The notes beneath the pieces were generated by a model, which searched no databases, was not told the DNA's origin, and saw only the letters and a list, made by a program, of their open reading frames with translations. This document shows positions 9,890 through 21,634 of a stretch of DNA of 64,000 bases, piece by piece; within the stretch, counting starts at the first letter, position 1; every line of letters starts with the position of its first letter. The stretch is from Hermatobates lingyangjiaoensis (taxonomy: Eukaryota; Arthropoda; Insecta; Hemiptera; Hermatobatidae). A program made the translations under genes and the position numbers. The stretch covers positions 1-64,000 of the forward strand of contig JAPFBL010000600.1 of NCBI GenBank assembly GCA_026182355.1. Reading direction: 5' to 3'.

Positions 9890-10168
9890 TAACCCCCAAA
9901 TTGGTGACCAACGACGTGATCTGAACACGCAACAATCATGGACAACGAACCCGAAGTGTCAATTCAGCGAGTAGCCATCAAGGCTCCAACGTTCATGGAA
10001 TACTCAGTAAAAGGGTGGTTCCGGGTCATGGAGGCCCAGTTCCATTTAAACTCCATAACATATGAGACTACGAAATTTTACCATGTGCTCTCCGGACTAC
10101 CATCAGATGTGGTAAGTAGAATACCTATGGACGTGTTAGATTCTAGCAGCTTTACGGCCGGGATATGA
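9890..10168 (+). pseudogene. LTR retrotransposon leader and gag N-terminus
   Basis: The sequence TTGGTGACCAACGACGTGA (9900-9918) resembles the leader/primer-binding region of gypsy-group elements. The ATG at 9938 starts a 76-codon frame with FMEYSVKGWFRVMEAQFHL and FYHVLSGLPSDVV, the start of a capsid-type gag common in arthropod gypsy elements. It is cut at about 10,155. No protease or RT follows. Confidence 0.6.
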
Positions 10169-10216
10169 CTTAATGACTTCGTAATGACTAAGTAATGATT
10201 TATTACTTAATGACTC

Positions 10217-10354
10217 CATGTATTGACGTCGCCGGGGATTACGTGGAAAAATAATACATATTTTCAAAATTAATACCTGTAAGTTTAAATGTTTTTCAAT
10301 AAAAAATTGATTTTTTTTTAAAAAACGGAACTTATTTTCTGGACGACCCTCGTA
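10217..10354 (+). mobile_element. 5'-truncated mariner end
   Basis: The sequence is essentially identical to 3,950-4,085: the last transposase codons (VAGDYVEK), the 3' untranslated region and the right terminal repeat ending TCGTA. The body and left end are absent. Confidence 0.9.
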
Positions 10355-10812
10355 CCTCGCGGAGTACATGTGGAGACGAGTTCATTCAGATACTGACGAT
10401 TTGATGAGAGCTTTTTTGGAAGCAGCGGCACGTGTGTACCCTCCCAGAACAAGGGATGTGCAAGAGGAGGAACAACCTTAGAACGCACAATAAGGCTAGT
10501 CATAATATCCGTTTCTGGATTTTTTTTTTTTATTTCCATTCAACAAATTTTATAATAGTATCTCGTATACACATTGTCTTTTACTATTTCATACTACCCT
10601 TTCTATTTTATAACCTTTATATTATCTTATTCTTCATTTTTTAATATTTCGCATTAAAAAAATTCATTTTAATTAATTTCAATCTATTTACGTTTATGAC
10701 GTCATATACTTGTCAATTAGAACAATATATCGATACATAAACCCTCAATATGTCGGATTTATTTCAAGTCGCCATATTTACACCGGGTACCCTGATCTAC
10801 ATTTCTACCAAG
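10355..10812 (+). mobile_element. Merlin transposon 3' region
   Basis: It begins with the conserved LAEYMWRR C-terminus of an ISXO2-like (Merlin) transposase and continues as a non-coding tail. The same sequence occurs at about 23,668-24,143 and, in part, at 30,371-30,513. Only the last exon-like piece of the transposase is present. Confidence 0.6.
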
Positions 10813-10915
10813 ATCACATTATTAGCTTGCATGAACAAACCAAACCGGAACTTTTCGAAAAACTAATTTCCAACAAAACCTTGACACAGTGATCCTTGAC
10901 AAGTGTTGCCATAGA

Positions 10916-11530
10916 AAACTAAGCGAACGATTTACTCATGTGATCAATGTATGGCTCCCTTGTGCATAACACCTTGCTTCAAAGAGTATCACGTTGTGGA
11001 AACCCTTCCTCAAAGTAATGTAGATTCATCACGAGATGAGTAAAGGTATACCTGTCACTTCATATTAGTTTATTTCACATTACTTTATTTTCATGTTTTA
11101 ATGTATATAGTTATAAAGTTATAAAAGGAAAGATTTGCACTGTAACTTTATCAGTTTTTATTTTGTTATTTGTAAAGGAAACTACTTTATTATAGCTTTA
11201 TTTCCGTTTTATTTTGGTGTTCCTAAATTTTAAAGGATTTTTTTTACTGCAGTATAATTAGAGTTTTGTTTTTAACTTTTCAAAAGGAAATTGTGAATGC
11301 TACAATTCATAAAAACAATAAAAATATAGTATATAATTATTTTTATACTTAAACCTATAAAGATTTTGCGGCAGTAACTATATATAGTTACTCATAAACT
11401 AAGTCCAGATTGCGGTTGTACTAAATATATTCAATACCTCATTTTGCGGTGGTGACTACGAGTATATATAGGCAGCTTTAAATTTTAGAGACTTTTATGT
11501 GATAGCTGCCGCAGTGAATGGGTCAAATTA
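10916..11530. other. AT-rich stretch, no gene; possible piggyBac right end
   Basis: No coding sequence is recognised. Three GCGG(C/T)(A/T)GT-like steps occur between 11,360 and 11,460. The stretch ends with GCAGTGAATGGGTCAA (11,510-11,525), similar to piggyBac ends (inverted CCCATTCACTGC next to a degraded TTAA). This could be the far end of the piggyBac at 8,796. Confidence 0.3.
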
Positions 11531-11558
11531 GTTTGATATCCCAAGAAACGAAGGAAAT

Positions 11559-12510
11559 ATGAATTTCCTAAGTAATAAGAAAAATAATTTTGATCTTTCT
11601 CTAATTAGAACAGAACATATGAATTCTGAAGAAAAAACAGCAATAAAAAAATTAATCAAAAAATATTCAGATATATTTCATGTCACTAACGAAACTTTAA
11701 CCAAAAACAAGGAACACAACATTTCTACACTAAATAAAAAACGGGAAACACTACCGGAAATACCGAAAGAAGTATTTATTGCGAACAAACAAAAACAAAG
11801 TAAGACAAAAAATAAATATAAAAAAGAAACTATTAAACATATAAATCGAAAATTAAAAACCGGTTCCATAGAACCAACACACTACAATACACGCGAGCAT
11901 ATACACCTTAGTAATATTAAGAGGCCTCGCAAACAACCGTATAAATCCAAAACAAATGTTTCAGGTCAATTATCTTCACTAAACGAACCCAGCACATCAA
12001 AAACATAACCCACAATGTCGAAATATTTTCCGTTGAAACATACTAAGTTAATCTTGATTGATATGACGTATACTACATTATTATAACTAAAAACTATTAA
12101 CAAAATTATAACACTAAGTTCACAAAGAGTGAATAGTTAACAGACTTCACCCTAGCATAATCACACCATGGCAATTGTATCAAGAATTAAAAGGCAATTA
12201 AAGCGTATAGCGTGCCAGGTGAATTTCCAGTAGAATTAAAGGAAGAAAATATGTTGTTCTTAGAATCGCTAATTAACGTTAACTGTCAAAATAAAAATGG
12301 TCAAGTAATTTTCTTTTTAGATATACCTTTGTACTCGAAAGAAGTATATCAATATTTTAAACTAATATCAATACCTGTTATTGTAAATGGAAATTATGTT
12401 ACCATATTGACTGAGAATAGGTATTTCTTGAAACATGACAGTTCAATTTTAGCATTAGATGCATTGTGCACAGGAGGTAGCATATTTCTTTGTAACGAAG
12501 AGGTACAATA
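11559..12510 (+). pseudogene. errantivirus remnant with internal deletion (pol ends joined, env piece)
   Basis: The 149-codon frame joins two parts that are about 900 codons apart in the errantivirus at 14.2 kb: the region just before the RT (DLSLIRTEHMN) and the tail after the integrase (NKQKQSKTKNKYKKET). The whole RT, RNase H and integrase core is missing. From about 12,140 an envelope-like segment similar to 20,277-20,640 follows, including FFLDIPLYS and ILTENRYFLK. It ends where a LINE tail begins. It is a different, more diverged copy than the one at 14.2 kb. Confidence 0.75.
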
Positions 12511-12521
12511 TTTCATTGTTG

Positions 12522-12915
12522 AAAGTCGACGAGGTGGGACAATGGGAACACGGGTCGCTGGACGTACAGGTTCCTCCCTCGCATAGAAGAGAGGTTGAGT
12601 TGGAAACACCTGCACCCCGATTACTGGACGACTCAGATTCTGACAGGCCATGGGGACTTCGGGGAGTACCTCTGGCGCTTCCGTCGCCGCGATAGCTCTG
12701 CCTGCCTCTCCGGTGCAGCTATGGACTCTGTAGCACACATTTTGGAAACATGCGCACTGCACGAACGTATCAGGTTCAGATTCGAAATGTCAGTGGGTGC
12801 AAGAGTATCTGAAATGTATGAGGACTCCCTGAAAAAGAAGTTCCATGATGCTTTCATGGACTTCATATATGCCATTGGGAGAGCCAGAAGAACCTTGGCG
12901 CTGCAGCGGGCCTGA
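12522..12915 (+). pseudogene. LINE ORF2 C-terminus (R1/Jockey group)
   Basis: The frame around 12,595-12,915 encodes FLTGHG-type QILTGHGDFGEYLWRF, then a cysteine/histidine pattern (C...HILETC), preceded in another frame by TGRWTYRFLPRIEERLSW. This is the conserved tail after the RT domain in R1-like non-LTR elements. It is 5' truncated and has at least one frameshift near 12,585. Positions 12,916-13,230 are probably its 3' untranslated part or another repeat; part of it (13,030-13,135) recurs in reverse at about 51,866-51,955. Confidence 0.7.
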
Positions 12916-13230
12916 CTCCTCAGCCCAGAGTCATATTAACACAGTCTATACAATAGAGGTATATTGCATAATGAGACGGACGTTCAAAGTTTTAATAAGT
13001 ACTTTTAGGTTTAATTGAGTGATGTCAGTCGTGGATGCCCGCCTCCGCGAGGTCCACCTCGGGCATTCGGCGGCGTCCTGGCGGTTTCACCTTCGGGTGT
13101 CGCTGGTACTACGCCGAATGACTAAAGGGCACCACGTTAAAAACATCGACCTGCTCTGCTATATTCCGTGGTATGATTTGAAAAAATCCAGGTACACGGC
13201 AATAGATCAAAACAGGTTATGAGGCCAGAG

Positions 13231-13745
13231 ATTTCCACAGGATACTTGTCAAGGGAGGGGAGACCGATGTCAGGCTCGATGATGTCCAGGATTGGTTGGA
13301 TGAGGGTGATGGATTGCAAGGCCATGAAATACCGACTACACACTCAATAGCAGCAGAGCTTCAGCGGGACGAGAAAGAAGATGATACCAGTGATTAAGAG
13401 GAGGATAAACTTGTCCAAAAGCACAAACTGTCTGACCTCCGAACCTATCTGGACAGGCTTATACAGTTCACAGAGTACTCCAGCGCACAAGAAGCCAAGA
13501 GTCACTACACACAGTTGCGCTTGTTAAGGGAGTTTATCATTAGGGAGCAGCATAAAGGGGGCAAGCAGTCCAAGATCAGCTCCTTTTTCGCCCCTCGTCC
13601 TCTCCGTCCTCTACCAGGGCCAAGCCACAGTCCAGACAGTCCAGACAGCCCAGAACCACAAGCTGGACCTAGTGGCCTCGGTCGCCCTGGACCTAGTAGA
13701 CTTCGCCCGATGTTGATTGACACATTGGACTCGGAGTCTGAATAA
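13231..13745 (+). pseudogene. Tigger transposase C-terminus
   Basis: It encodes DVRLDDVQDWLDEGDG, an acidic region with one in-frame stop near 13,395, and then SHYTQLRLLREFIIREQH and a KQSKISSFF tail followed by a proline/serine-rich end. This matches the C-terminal part of Tigger/jerky-type transposases and the shorter copies ending near 26,135 and 34,023. The catalytic DDE core is missing. The inverted right end of the element follows up to 14,142. Confidence 0.7.
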
Positions 13746-14158
13746 TCTCAAGAGTCCACCCCATGTAAAAAGTGTAAATACAGTACATAATCATCCTAGG
13801 ATAAGGTAAATAAAAATATTTTAGTTCAGTATATTTTTTATTTATGTAAATGTACTGTACTAGTATACAGTATAATACAGTACAGTACTGTTCAGTACAT
13901 TTACATGACATTATATTGCATTGTGTTCCTTTTATATCTTTGCATATTTGTTCTATATTATGTGTGACAGGTCAAAATATCATAAATGTAATAGTTCTTC
14001 CACTATCAGCACAGAAATAATGCCTTCCATTCAAACTTTGGTTATATTAGGGACCGGTAAGGCAACATTTTCCATGACCGGACTTTCACCATGACCGGAC
14101 CGGTCATCCCCCCAATTAGTCCGCAATTTCGAGGGTCCACTGTATATTTATATATATA

Positions 14159-14550
14159 AGTTAGCTGGTAACGAACAATCACCTTCTTTATCCCGGAGGC
14201 AGCTGCACCAGGCAGGAGGTTGAACTCAGAGTGCTTTGTAAGCATTAAAACTTAATAAAAGAGCTAGCGCTGCGCCGCAGCTCCAGTCTTGTCCAGCCAC
14301 TCTGTCAGTCTATGTCAAAACCTCCATCTAGTTTGTCCTCATTTGTAAGACCCTCAGTCATTTTAATACTTTGTATTTCAGGAGTCTTGGCATAACTGTT
14401 AATCTCACTATTTCTATATTTTATTATTAATTTGGCAGACTCCTATCAGAATAATCTAATAGTAAATAACTAGTTAAATAATCAATTGTAATATTAGCAA
14501 ATAAATCTTTGTTTTTTAAAAACACAATTATTGGAGGCGAAACATTAACT
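14159..14550 (+). repeat. 5' LTR of the errantivirus
   Basis: It begins AGTTAGCTGG and ends GAAACATTAACT. It differs from the 3' LTR at only a handful of positions over 392 bp, which implies a recent insertion. Confidence 0.92.
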
Positions 14551-14567
14551 GGCGCAGTCGGGTCGGA
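14550..14567 (+). other. primer-binding site
   Basis: TGGCGCAGTCGGGTCGG follows the 5' LTR directly, sharing its last T. TGGCGCAGTCGG is the serine-tRNA-type primer site of the 17.6/297/ZAM group of errantiviruses. Confidence 0.75.
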
Positions 14568-14932
14568 CAATAGTTGGAAGAAAGAATATCGACCAACGAA
14601 GATCCACACAGGAACTAGAAGAACAGAGGAAATGCTCTTCGTCCTACTTCTTTTGTAAGTACAGTTACTTTTTCTTTGCCTAAAGAGAACTGTCTTAAAG
14701 ATAATTTGTTTTCTGGATATTGTGAATAAAGTGTTGCTAATGACAATTTTATTAAAATATTAAAATTATTTCAATATTCAATTTTTTGTGATAAAACCTT
14801 AAAAGGTATAATCAATCACATTATTTTCAGTCAAATATTTGAATTTCAATATTAAATTTTATTTTTTGTGTGATATCATTTGAATTTATATTTGTTTATA
14901 TTTTTTTGTACACACACAACATTTACACAAAC

Positions 14933-15907
14933 ATGGATACTCTAAAGAAGGAATATTTGGACATGGTTCCGGAGTTTCATGGAGAAGCTTCACTTCTCCC
15001 GAGATTTATAGAAATCGCGGAGAAATTAGTAAAAAGGTTTTACAACACAAAGGATACTAACGATTTTCAAAACGAATTCCTCATGTTTAGCCTAATGGCA
15101 AAAATAAAAGGGGCTGCTGCCACAACAATAAACAATAACAGAATAACGTGTTGGGAAGAGTTAAAGACCGCATTATTAAATAGTTATAGCCATCGCAGGG
15201 ACGGGTTCACCCTTGCAATCGAAATGTCAACATTAAAACAATATAACACGGAAAGTCCTTTTGACTTTTTCGACAGAATTCAAAAATTATTGAACTTACA
15301 AATAGCTTTTTGGAGAAATAAATGTAATAGCTCAGAAGCAGACATAATCTGCAATTATAACAGAAAATTAGCGTTAAGAGTACTATTGAAAGGTCTTAAA
15401 GAACCGATAGGATGTCTCATGAGAACGAAGAATCCCGGTGACTTAAATGAAGCTTTAAATATGCTCACAAACGACTTTCAAATACAATCAAAATTTAGTG
15501 ACCCAATAGAAACAAAATATACTATTACAAAAAAACCTGCCACACCATTTAAAAAACCTACATACATCGAACAACCTGCTAGGAGAGACATACCATATCA
15601 AGGTAGACAACACAGCACACCGAATTCATTTTATCAAGGTAGACAATACAGACCACCGAACCCATTTCAACAGAACAGACAAAACAACCCACCAAATACA
15701 TCACATGCATACAAACCAACACCAATGTCAATATCAACACAAAATACATTCTTGAACAAATTCAGACCACAAAGCCAAATGGACACATTAGAAACACCAC
15801 ACACTAATTCCAAACAACCCAAAACTACAAAACACAGAGAGAGTGAGGAACATGGCAATCATTTTTTAGGAGAAAACGCCTCCACATCACATCATCCCAA
15901 ATTATGA
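14933..15907 (+). CDS. gag: errantivirus gag
   Basis: The structural protein starts at ATG 14933 (an upstream in-frame ATG at 14870 is less likely because it lies in the leader) and is 324 codons long. Residues 1-200 form a helical capsid-like domain with AIEMSTLKQ and ESPFDFFDRIQ. The last third is rich in Pro, Gln, Asn and Thr and probably binds RNA; no CCHC knuckle is visible, as is usual for errantiviruses. The frame is open throughout. It ends TGA 15905-15907, overlapping the first ATG of pol (15904) by four bases. Confidence 0.85.
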   Translation: MDTLKKEYLDMVPEFHGEASLLPRFIEIAEKLVKRFYNTKDTNDFQNEFLMFSLMAKIKGAAATTINNNRITCWEELKTALLNSYSHRRDGFTLAIEMSTLKQYNTESPFDFFDRIQKLLNLQIAFWRNKCNSSEADIICNYNRKLALRVLLKGLKEPIGCLMRTKNPGDLNEALNMLTNDFQIQSKFSDPIETKYTITKKPATPFKKPTYIEQPARRDIPYQGRQHSTPNSFYQGRQYRPPNPFQQNRQNNPPNTSHAYKPTPMSISTQNTFLNKFRPQSQMDTLETPHTNSKQPKTTKHRESEEHGNHFLGENASTSHHPKL

Positions 15908-18900
15908 ATTTAAACAATAATTTTAGTATCTTACCCTATTTAATTTTGCCCCATACAGATTTAAAAATATTAATTGATACTGGTAGTTCCAAATCATTTA
16001 TTAACCCTGTAATTGCAAAGAAATATTTTTCAAAATTAATTAAATATGACCCTTGTAAAATCACATCACCTCATGGAAGTTCAATTCAAAAATTTAGTGT
16101 TTTAATACCAAGTTCAAAATTTTTTTAAAATGAAAAATCAAGTCTTAAATTTCATTTATTTAAATTCCACTCATTTTTCGATGGGTTAATTGGTTTAGAT
16201 AATTTAAAAATCATAGAAACAAAAAAAGATTTAATTAATAACAAATTAATTACACCTAAACAAGCAATCAACATAATATTTAGAGACACAAATGACAACA
16301 CAAACAACATTCAACTAAATAAAGAAAAAACTGTCATAAACGACAACACAATTAACATACCCCCAGGAACTGAACAGGTAATTAAATTAAAAGTTGAAAA
16401 TTTAAAAGAAGGTAAAGGCTATATACCAAATTTCAAAATAAACGAAATGGAAATTCCAGAAGGAATAGTTAACGTAAAAAATTATGAAACATATTGTTTA
16501 GTTCGGAACAATAGTAATAATGCCAAAATCTTAAAGCAAATAAAACCCATAACTGTAGAAAAATTTTATCTTAAACGCAAAAACGAGTCCAACATTCATT
16601 TTTTAAATACTAATAAAACAACTAACTTCGATTTATCACTTATACGTACGGAACACATGAACAAAGAGGAACAAGTTGCAATTAAAAAAATAATAAAATC
16701 ATACTCAGACATATTTCACGTCAAACACAAATCACTAACATTTACTAACAAAATTAAACATATAATTAGAACAAAAGACGAAATACCCGTGTATACTAGA
16801 TCATATAGATACCCGGAAATTCACAAAAAAGAAGTCGAGGAACAAATAGAAGAAATGTTAAGTTAAAACATAATTAGACCCTCGCATTCACCATGGAATT
16901 CACCCCTTTGGATCGTACCAAAAAAGGTAGATGCCTCGGGTAAGAAAAAATGGAGATTAGTATTAGACTACCGTAAATTCAATGAGAAAACTATAGATGA
17001 TCGGTATCCAATTCCAAATATTACGGATCTTTTAGACAAGCTTGGCAAATGTCAATATTTTTCAACTATCGATTTAGCTTCAGGATTTCACCAAATAGAG
17101 TTAGAAGACGAAAGTATTCCCAAAACCGCGTTTAGTACCGAGCAGGGACACTATGAATTCGTCAGAATGCCTTTCTGTTTAAGGAATAGTCCAAGAACGT
17201 TCCAAAGAGTCATGAACGACAACTTAAGAGGAGTTCCTTGTGCAGTTTATCTGGATGACATAATTGTGTTCAGTACCAGTCTGCAAGAACATATAGAAAG
17301 GTTAAAGAAAGTCTTTGACAGAGTAAGACTGTCAAACTTGAAGGTCCAATTGGATAAGACAGAATTTCTTAAAAAAGAAGTCGCTTACCTTGGACATGTG
17401 GTTACCCCAGATGGTGTAAAACCGAACCCTGACAAAATAAAAGCTATTCGAGATTATCCACTCCCCAAAACCCAGAAGGAAATTAAAGGTTTCCTTGGGC
17501 TACTTTCCTACTATAGGAAATTTATTAAAGACTTAGCTTCATTGATTAAACCAATGACTAAGTTCCTAAAGAAAAATGTAAAAATTGACATTAATAATGA
17601 AGAATATTTGAATAGTTTTAAAATTTGTAAGGAGTTGCTTATTAATGAACCAATATTGCAATATCCTGATTTTACAGAAACTTTTAATTTAACTACTGAC
17701 GCTAGCAACATAGCATTAGGTACAGTCTTAAGCCAAGTAACAGATGGTGCTGATTTACCAGTAGCCTATGCAAGTAGAACACTAAATGAATCCGAAACAA
17801 ACTTAGCAACTATAGAGCGAGAACTCTTAGCAATAGTCTGGGCTGTTAAATACTTTAGACCCTATTTGTACGGGAGAAAGTTTAAAATATATACTGATCA
17901 TAAACCATTACAATGGTTATTTAATTTAAAGGAGCCAAATTCAAAATTAATTAGATGGCGATTAAAATTAGAAGAATACGATTATGAAATATATTATAAA
18001 AAGGGTAGTCAAAATAAAAATGCAGATGCATTGTCGCGAATAGAATTAAATTTAACGGAAGATTATCAATTTTTAAGAAGTTTAGTAGAAGCACGCGTAG
18101 ACGAGGAAAATATAGAAAATGAATCACTAGTAGTAAATGTAGATGAAAATAATGAAGTTAATAATGAAGTAGATAATGAAGACAATCACACGATACATTC
18201 GAATTACGAAGGGAACACAATAGTAAATATCCCAATAAAAGAAGAACCAGTAAACTATGGTAAAAATCAAATAATAATTACGCAAGTCGAACATAGTCCG
18301 TGTGAAGTAAAAATTATTAAACTCTTCGATGATAAACAAAGAATATTAGTACAACTATCAAAAAATAAATTTGTAGAAGATACAATTAAGTTTGTAAAAA
18401 CATATGTAGAACCAAGAAAGAAATATTGTATTTATTTTGAGAGTAATATTTATGAAGAATTTTGTAATGTAATTCGAACATATTTTAAGCATTCAGAAAT
18501 ACGTTTTGTTAGGCATACACAAAAATTAATTGATGTAACAGAAAAAGATGACATAATAGAAATAATAGAATCATACCACTTGGGAAAGAATAATCACAGA
18601 GGTTTAGATGAAACAGAAAATGAAATAAAAAGAAAATATTACTGGCCTAATCTAAGAAAGTCAGTGAGAACCTTTATCAACCTTTGCGAGACATGCCAAG
18701 TTAGCAAGTATGATAGACGCCCATTAAGATTAGAATTAAACATCACTCCCACAGCTTCACGTCCACTAGAAATATTACATATGGACAGTATAACGTTTGA
18801 AAATAATAAATTCTTAACCATTATAGATTCCTTTTCGAAATATGCTCAAATTTATAAATTAAAAGCCGCGCAAGGCATTGAAGTAGTTAATAAACTAATT

Positions 18901-19638
18901 GATTTTTTCACACATCATAATGTACCGAAAGTAATAATAACGGATAACGGATTAGAAATCAGTAACAATTTAGTTAAAGAATTCCTTGGGTTACATAAAG
19001 TAAAACTTCATTTAATTAGTTCTCAGCACCCGGAAAGCAACGGAATCGCTGAACGTTTTCACTCTACTATGATAGAACATATTCGATTACTAAATAACCA
19101 AAAAGAATTTAAAAACGAATCAATTGAAATGAAAGTTAAATACGCATTATTAGCATACAATAACTCAATACACTCCACTACAAAATTAACACCGTTTGAA
19201 ATAATCTCAGGACACATAGACACTTCGTCATTATTAAATGCAGATATAGAAAAACAATTATTAAACGACTATGTAGAAAAACATAAAGAAAAAACTAAAC
19301 TGTTATATAAACAAATTAATGAAAGGATAATGGCAAATAAAGAAACTGTAATTGATCGTGCAAATACAACACGCGAAAGTTTACCAGATATCCCAGAAAA
19401 AGTATATGTTGTTAATAAACAAAAACAAAGTAAAACAAAAAATAAGTACAAAAAGGAAACACTAAAGAAAGTAAATCCAAAATTAAAGACAGGCACAATA
19501 GAGCCTCAACATAACAATACTCGTAGTAAAATTCACTTATCTAATGTTAAAAGACCTAAAAAATTAGTTTACAATTTAAAAAATATGGTTTCAGAGCAAC
19601 CGTCTCAATCGGACAAGGGACACTCATCAAAAACATAA
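15904..19638 (+). pseudogene. pol: errantivirus pol (protease, RT, RNase H, integrase) with two in-frame stops
   Basis: One frame runs from 15904 to 19638, broken only by stops at 16126-16128 and 16864-16866. Domains in order: aspartic protease (ILIDTGSSKSF, about 15,970); reverse transcriptase with YLDD at 17,248-17,259; RNase H (TTDASNIALG, then IYTDHKPLQW); integrase with an HHCC zinc finger (from about 18,590), the first Asp in LHMDS (18,784), the second in ITDNG and the Glu in NGIAERFHS. A basic Lys-rich tail follows. The polyprotein copies the RNA and inserts the DNA. The two stops separate the protease and pre-RT region from the rest, so the product is not expressed whole. Confidence 0.9.
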
Positions 19639-19649
19639 CTTACAATGCA

Positions 19650-21197
19650 GGAATATTACCAGTAAATATTGGGAAAGCCAGAATTAAAATTGCATCCCAC
19701 ACCCTCATACATTATTACACCATGGACATATTAGAACAACAAATCCAAAGAACACGAGAACAATATTATGAAACCCTTATACATTTAAACAAAATCGAAG
19801 AAAAGGATTTAAGAATCAGTGAATATATAAAATTTATTAATTATACAAGCAAAATAATCAATCAGAAACTCATAAATTTGAAACTCAACAAATCAAATAG
19901 AATAACAAGAGGACTTATTAATGGTCTAGGCAGTGTCATTAAATTTATTACAGGAAACTTAGACTCCTATGACGGTGAAAGATATGATAAAATGTTAAAA
20001 CACTTAGAAGAAAATGAGCAAAACTTGCAAGGGCAAATAGCCAACCAGTACTCGGTTAGTAAAGATAGAATAAACAATTATAATTAAAATTTAAAAAATA
20101 TTCAATATAACTCGGAGGAATTAAAGAAAGAACTAATTAACTTAACAAACAATCTTAATAACGTAAATAAGATACAAATAAAAAAGGACTTGTTAAACCA
20201 AATAGGAATGGCAATGAACGTAATATTGAATACATTAGAGGAAATAGAAAACGCTATCACATTTTGTAAACTGTAAATGTTGCATCCTAGCATTATGTCT
20301 TCGAATCAGTTATATAAAGAATTAAAGAAGATTAAAGAATATTCTCTTCCAGGAGATTTACCTCTAGAATTAAAATATGAGAATATGCTTGATTTAGAAT
20401 CATTAATAAACATTCATTGTAAAATGAGCCATGATCAAATTATTTTCTTTTTAGATGTACCTCTATACTCAACTAACACATACACATACTTTAAATTAAT
20501 TCCAATTCCATCTAAAGTAGAAAATAAATTAGTCTCAATATTAACAGAAAATAAATACTTTTTGAAAAATAAGGACAGTTCTGTTTTGGCCTTGGAGAGT
20601 AAGTGTTCTGATTCTGAAGTCTATTTGTGTGATGACAACCTTCATCCAACAACCAGTTGTGAAGAGCAAATATTAACCTCTAGCAAAACAAGTTCCTGTA
20701 AATATGTGAACGTCAATGTAGACGAGAATAAGATAAATTATATTAAGGAAATTAACCAATACTTAATTATATTCAAGGAGTTTGAGCAAATAGCTATAGA
20801 AAGTAAAGAAGAGGTGGAATTAAAATTGTTAAAAGGAATTTTCCTAATGAAGCCAGGAAATTCAACAATTAAATATAGAGGAAAAAACTTAAAATTTATT
20901 TCAAAGACTACTGGTCAGCCTCATCTATTGCCAGAAGTAAAGTTAAGGTTTGAGGAAGACAATATGCCCAACATAACCATTAAGTTTAAAACTTTACTTA
21001 AACAGGAGCCAACTATACCATTAACCTACAGAGAAGTGGACAAAAATTATAGATTCCACATTCCTAGTGCATGGACTGTAGCGTTATATGTAATGTTGTT
21101 AGTAGCAGTGTTTGGTTTTATTTTAAAAAGAAAAAGAGGTTTCAAAATTCTGGAACTTAACCGCACCTACACCAAGACAACAAGGCATCCAACTTGA
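19650..21197 (+). pseudogene. env: errantivirus envelope protein with two in-frame stops
   Basis: This is a baculovirus-F-type envelope glycoprotein of the errantivirus group. The frame begins after a plausible splice acceptor (AATGCAG, ending 19,650), since gypsy env is made from spliced RNA; the first ATG is at 19,722. The conserved RGLINGLGS fusion-region motif lies near 19,910, and a hydrophobic membrane span (VALYVMLLVAVFGFIL) at about 21,080-21,127 with a basic cytoplasmic tail. Stops at 20,085-20,087 and 20,274-20,276 interrupt it. I saw no clear signal peptide. Confidence 0.82.
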
Positions 21198-21240
21198 AGA
21201 AGTCGTCCTACTAGGAGGAGCTTCATACTAAGGGAGGAGG

Positions 21241-21634
21241 AGTTAGCTGGTAACGAACAATCACCTTCTTTATCCCGGAGGCAGCTGCACCAGGCAGGAG
21301 GATTGAACTCAGAGTGCTTTGTAAGCATTAAAACTTAATAAAAGAGCTAGCGCTGCGACGCAGCTCCAGTCTTGTCCAGCCACTCTGTCAGTCTATGTCA
21401 AAACCTCCATCTAGTTTGTCCTCATTTGTAAGACCCTCAGTCACTTTAATACTTTGTATTTCAGGAGTCTTGGCATAACTGTTAATCTCACTATTTCTAT
21501 ATTTTATTATTAATTTGGCAGACTCCTATTAGAATAATCTAATAGTAAATAACTAGATAAATAATCAATTGTAATATTAGCAAATAAATCTTTGTTTTTT
21601 TAAAAACACAATATCAGGATGCGAAACATTAACT
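21241..21634 (+). repeat. 3' LTR of the errantivirus
   Basis: It is preceded by the purine tract AAGGGAGGAGG, the plus-strand primer site, and nearly identical to the 5' LTR. It contains AATAAA-type signals (AATAAAAGAG). Confidence 0.92.

Larger units (their letters stand above)
9778..10915. repeat. inverted repeat, about 39-bp arms, 1.1 kb apart
   Basis: Arms 9778-9816 and 10,876-10,915 are reverse complements with about two mismatches. They enclose a retrotransposon gag fragment, a mariner end and a Merlin 3' region. I cannot assign the arms to a known terminal repeat. Confidence 0.6.
8433..14142 (+). mobile_element. Tigger/pogo-type transposon split by nested insertions
   Basis: The left end CAGTCAACCCTCGTTAAACCGGAC (first 17 bases diagnostic) and the right end, in reverse, CAGTGGACCCTCGAAATTGC are both flanked by TA (8431-8432, 14143-14144), the pogo/Tigger target duplication. 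A transposase start (8694) and transposase C-terminus (13,231-13,743) lie near the ends in the same orientation. Between them are piggyBac, LTR-element, mariner, Merlin, errantivirus and LINE pieces. The 5.7 kb is thus one old host element plus its passengers. Confidence 0.7.
14159..21634 (+). mobile_element. errantivirus (gypsy-type LTR element with env), near complete
   Basis: The element has two LTRs (392 and 394 bp, almost identical), a primer-binding site, gag, pol and env in one strand, and a purine-rich tract before the 3' LTR. LTRs start AGTTA and end TAACT, as in gypsy-type errantiviruses. The flanking tetramers are tata (left) and cata (right), an imperfect target duplication. In-frame stops in pol and env suggest a young but disabled copy. 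It sits 16 bp from the right end of the Tigger element. Confidence 0.9.
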
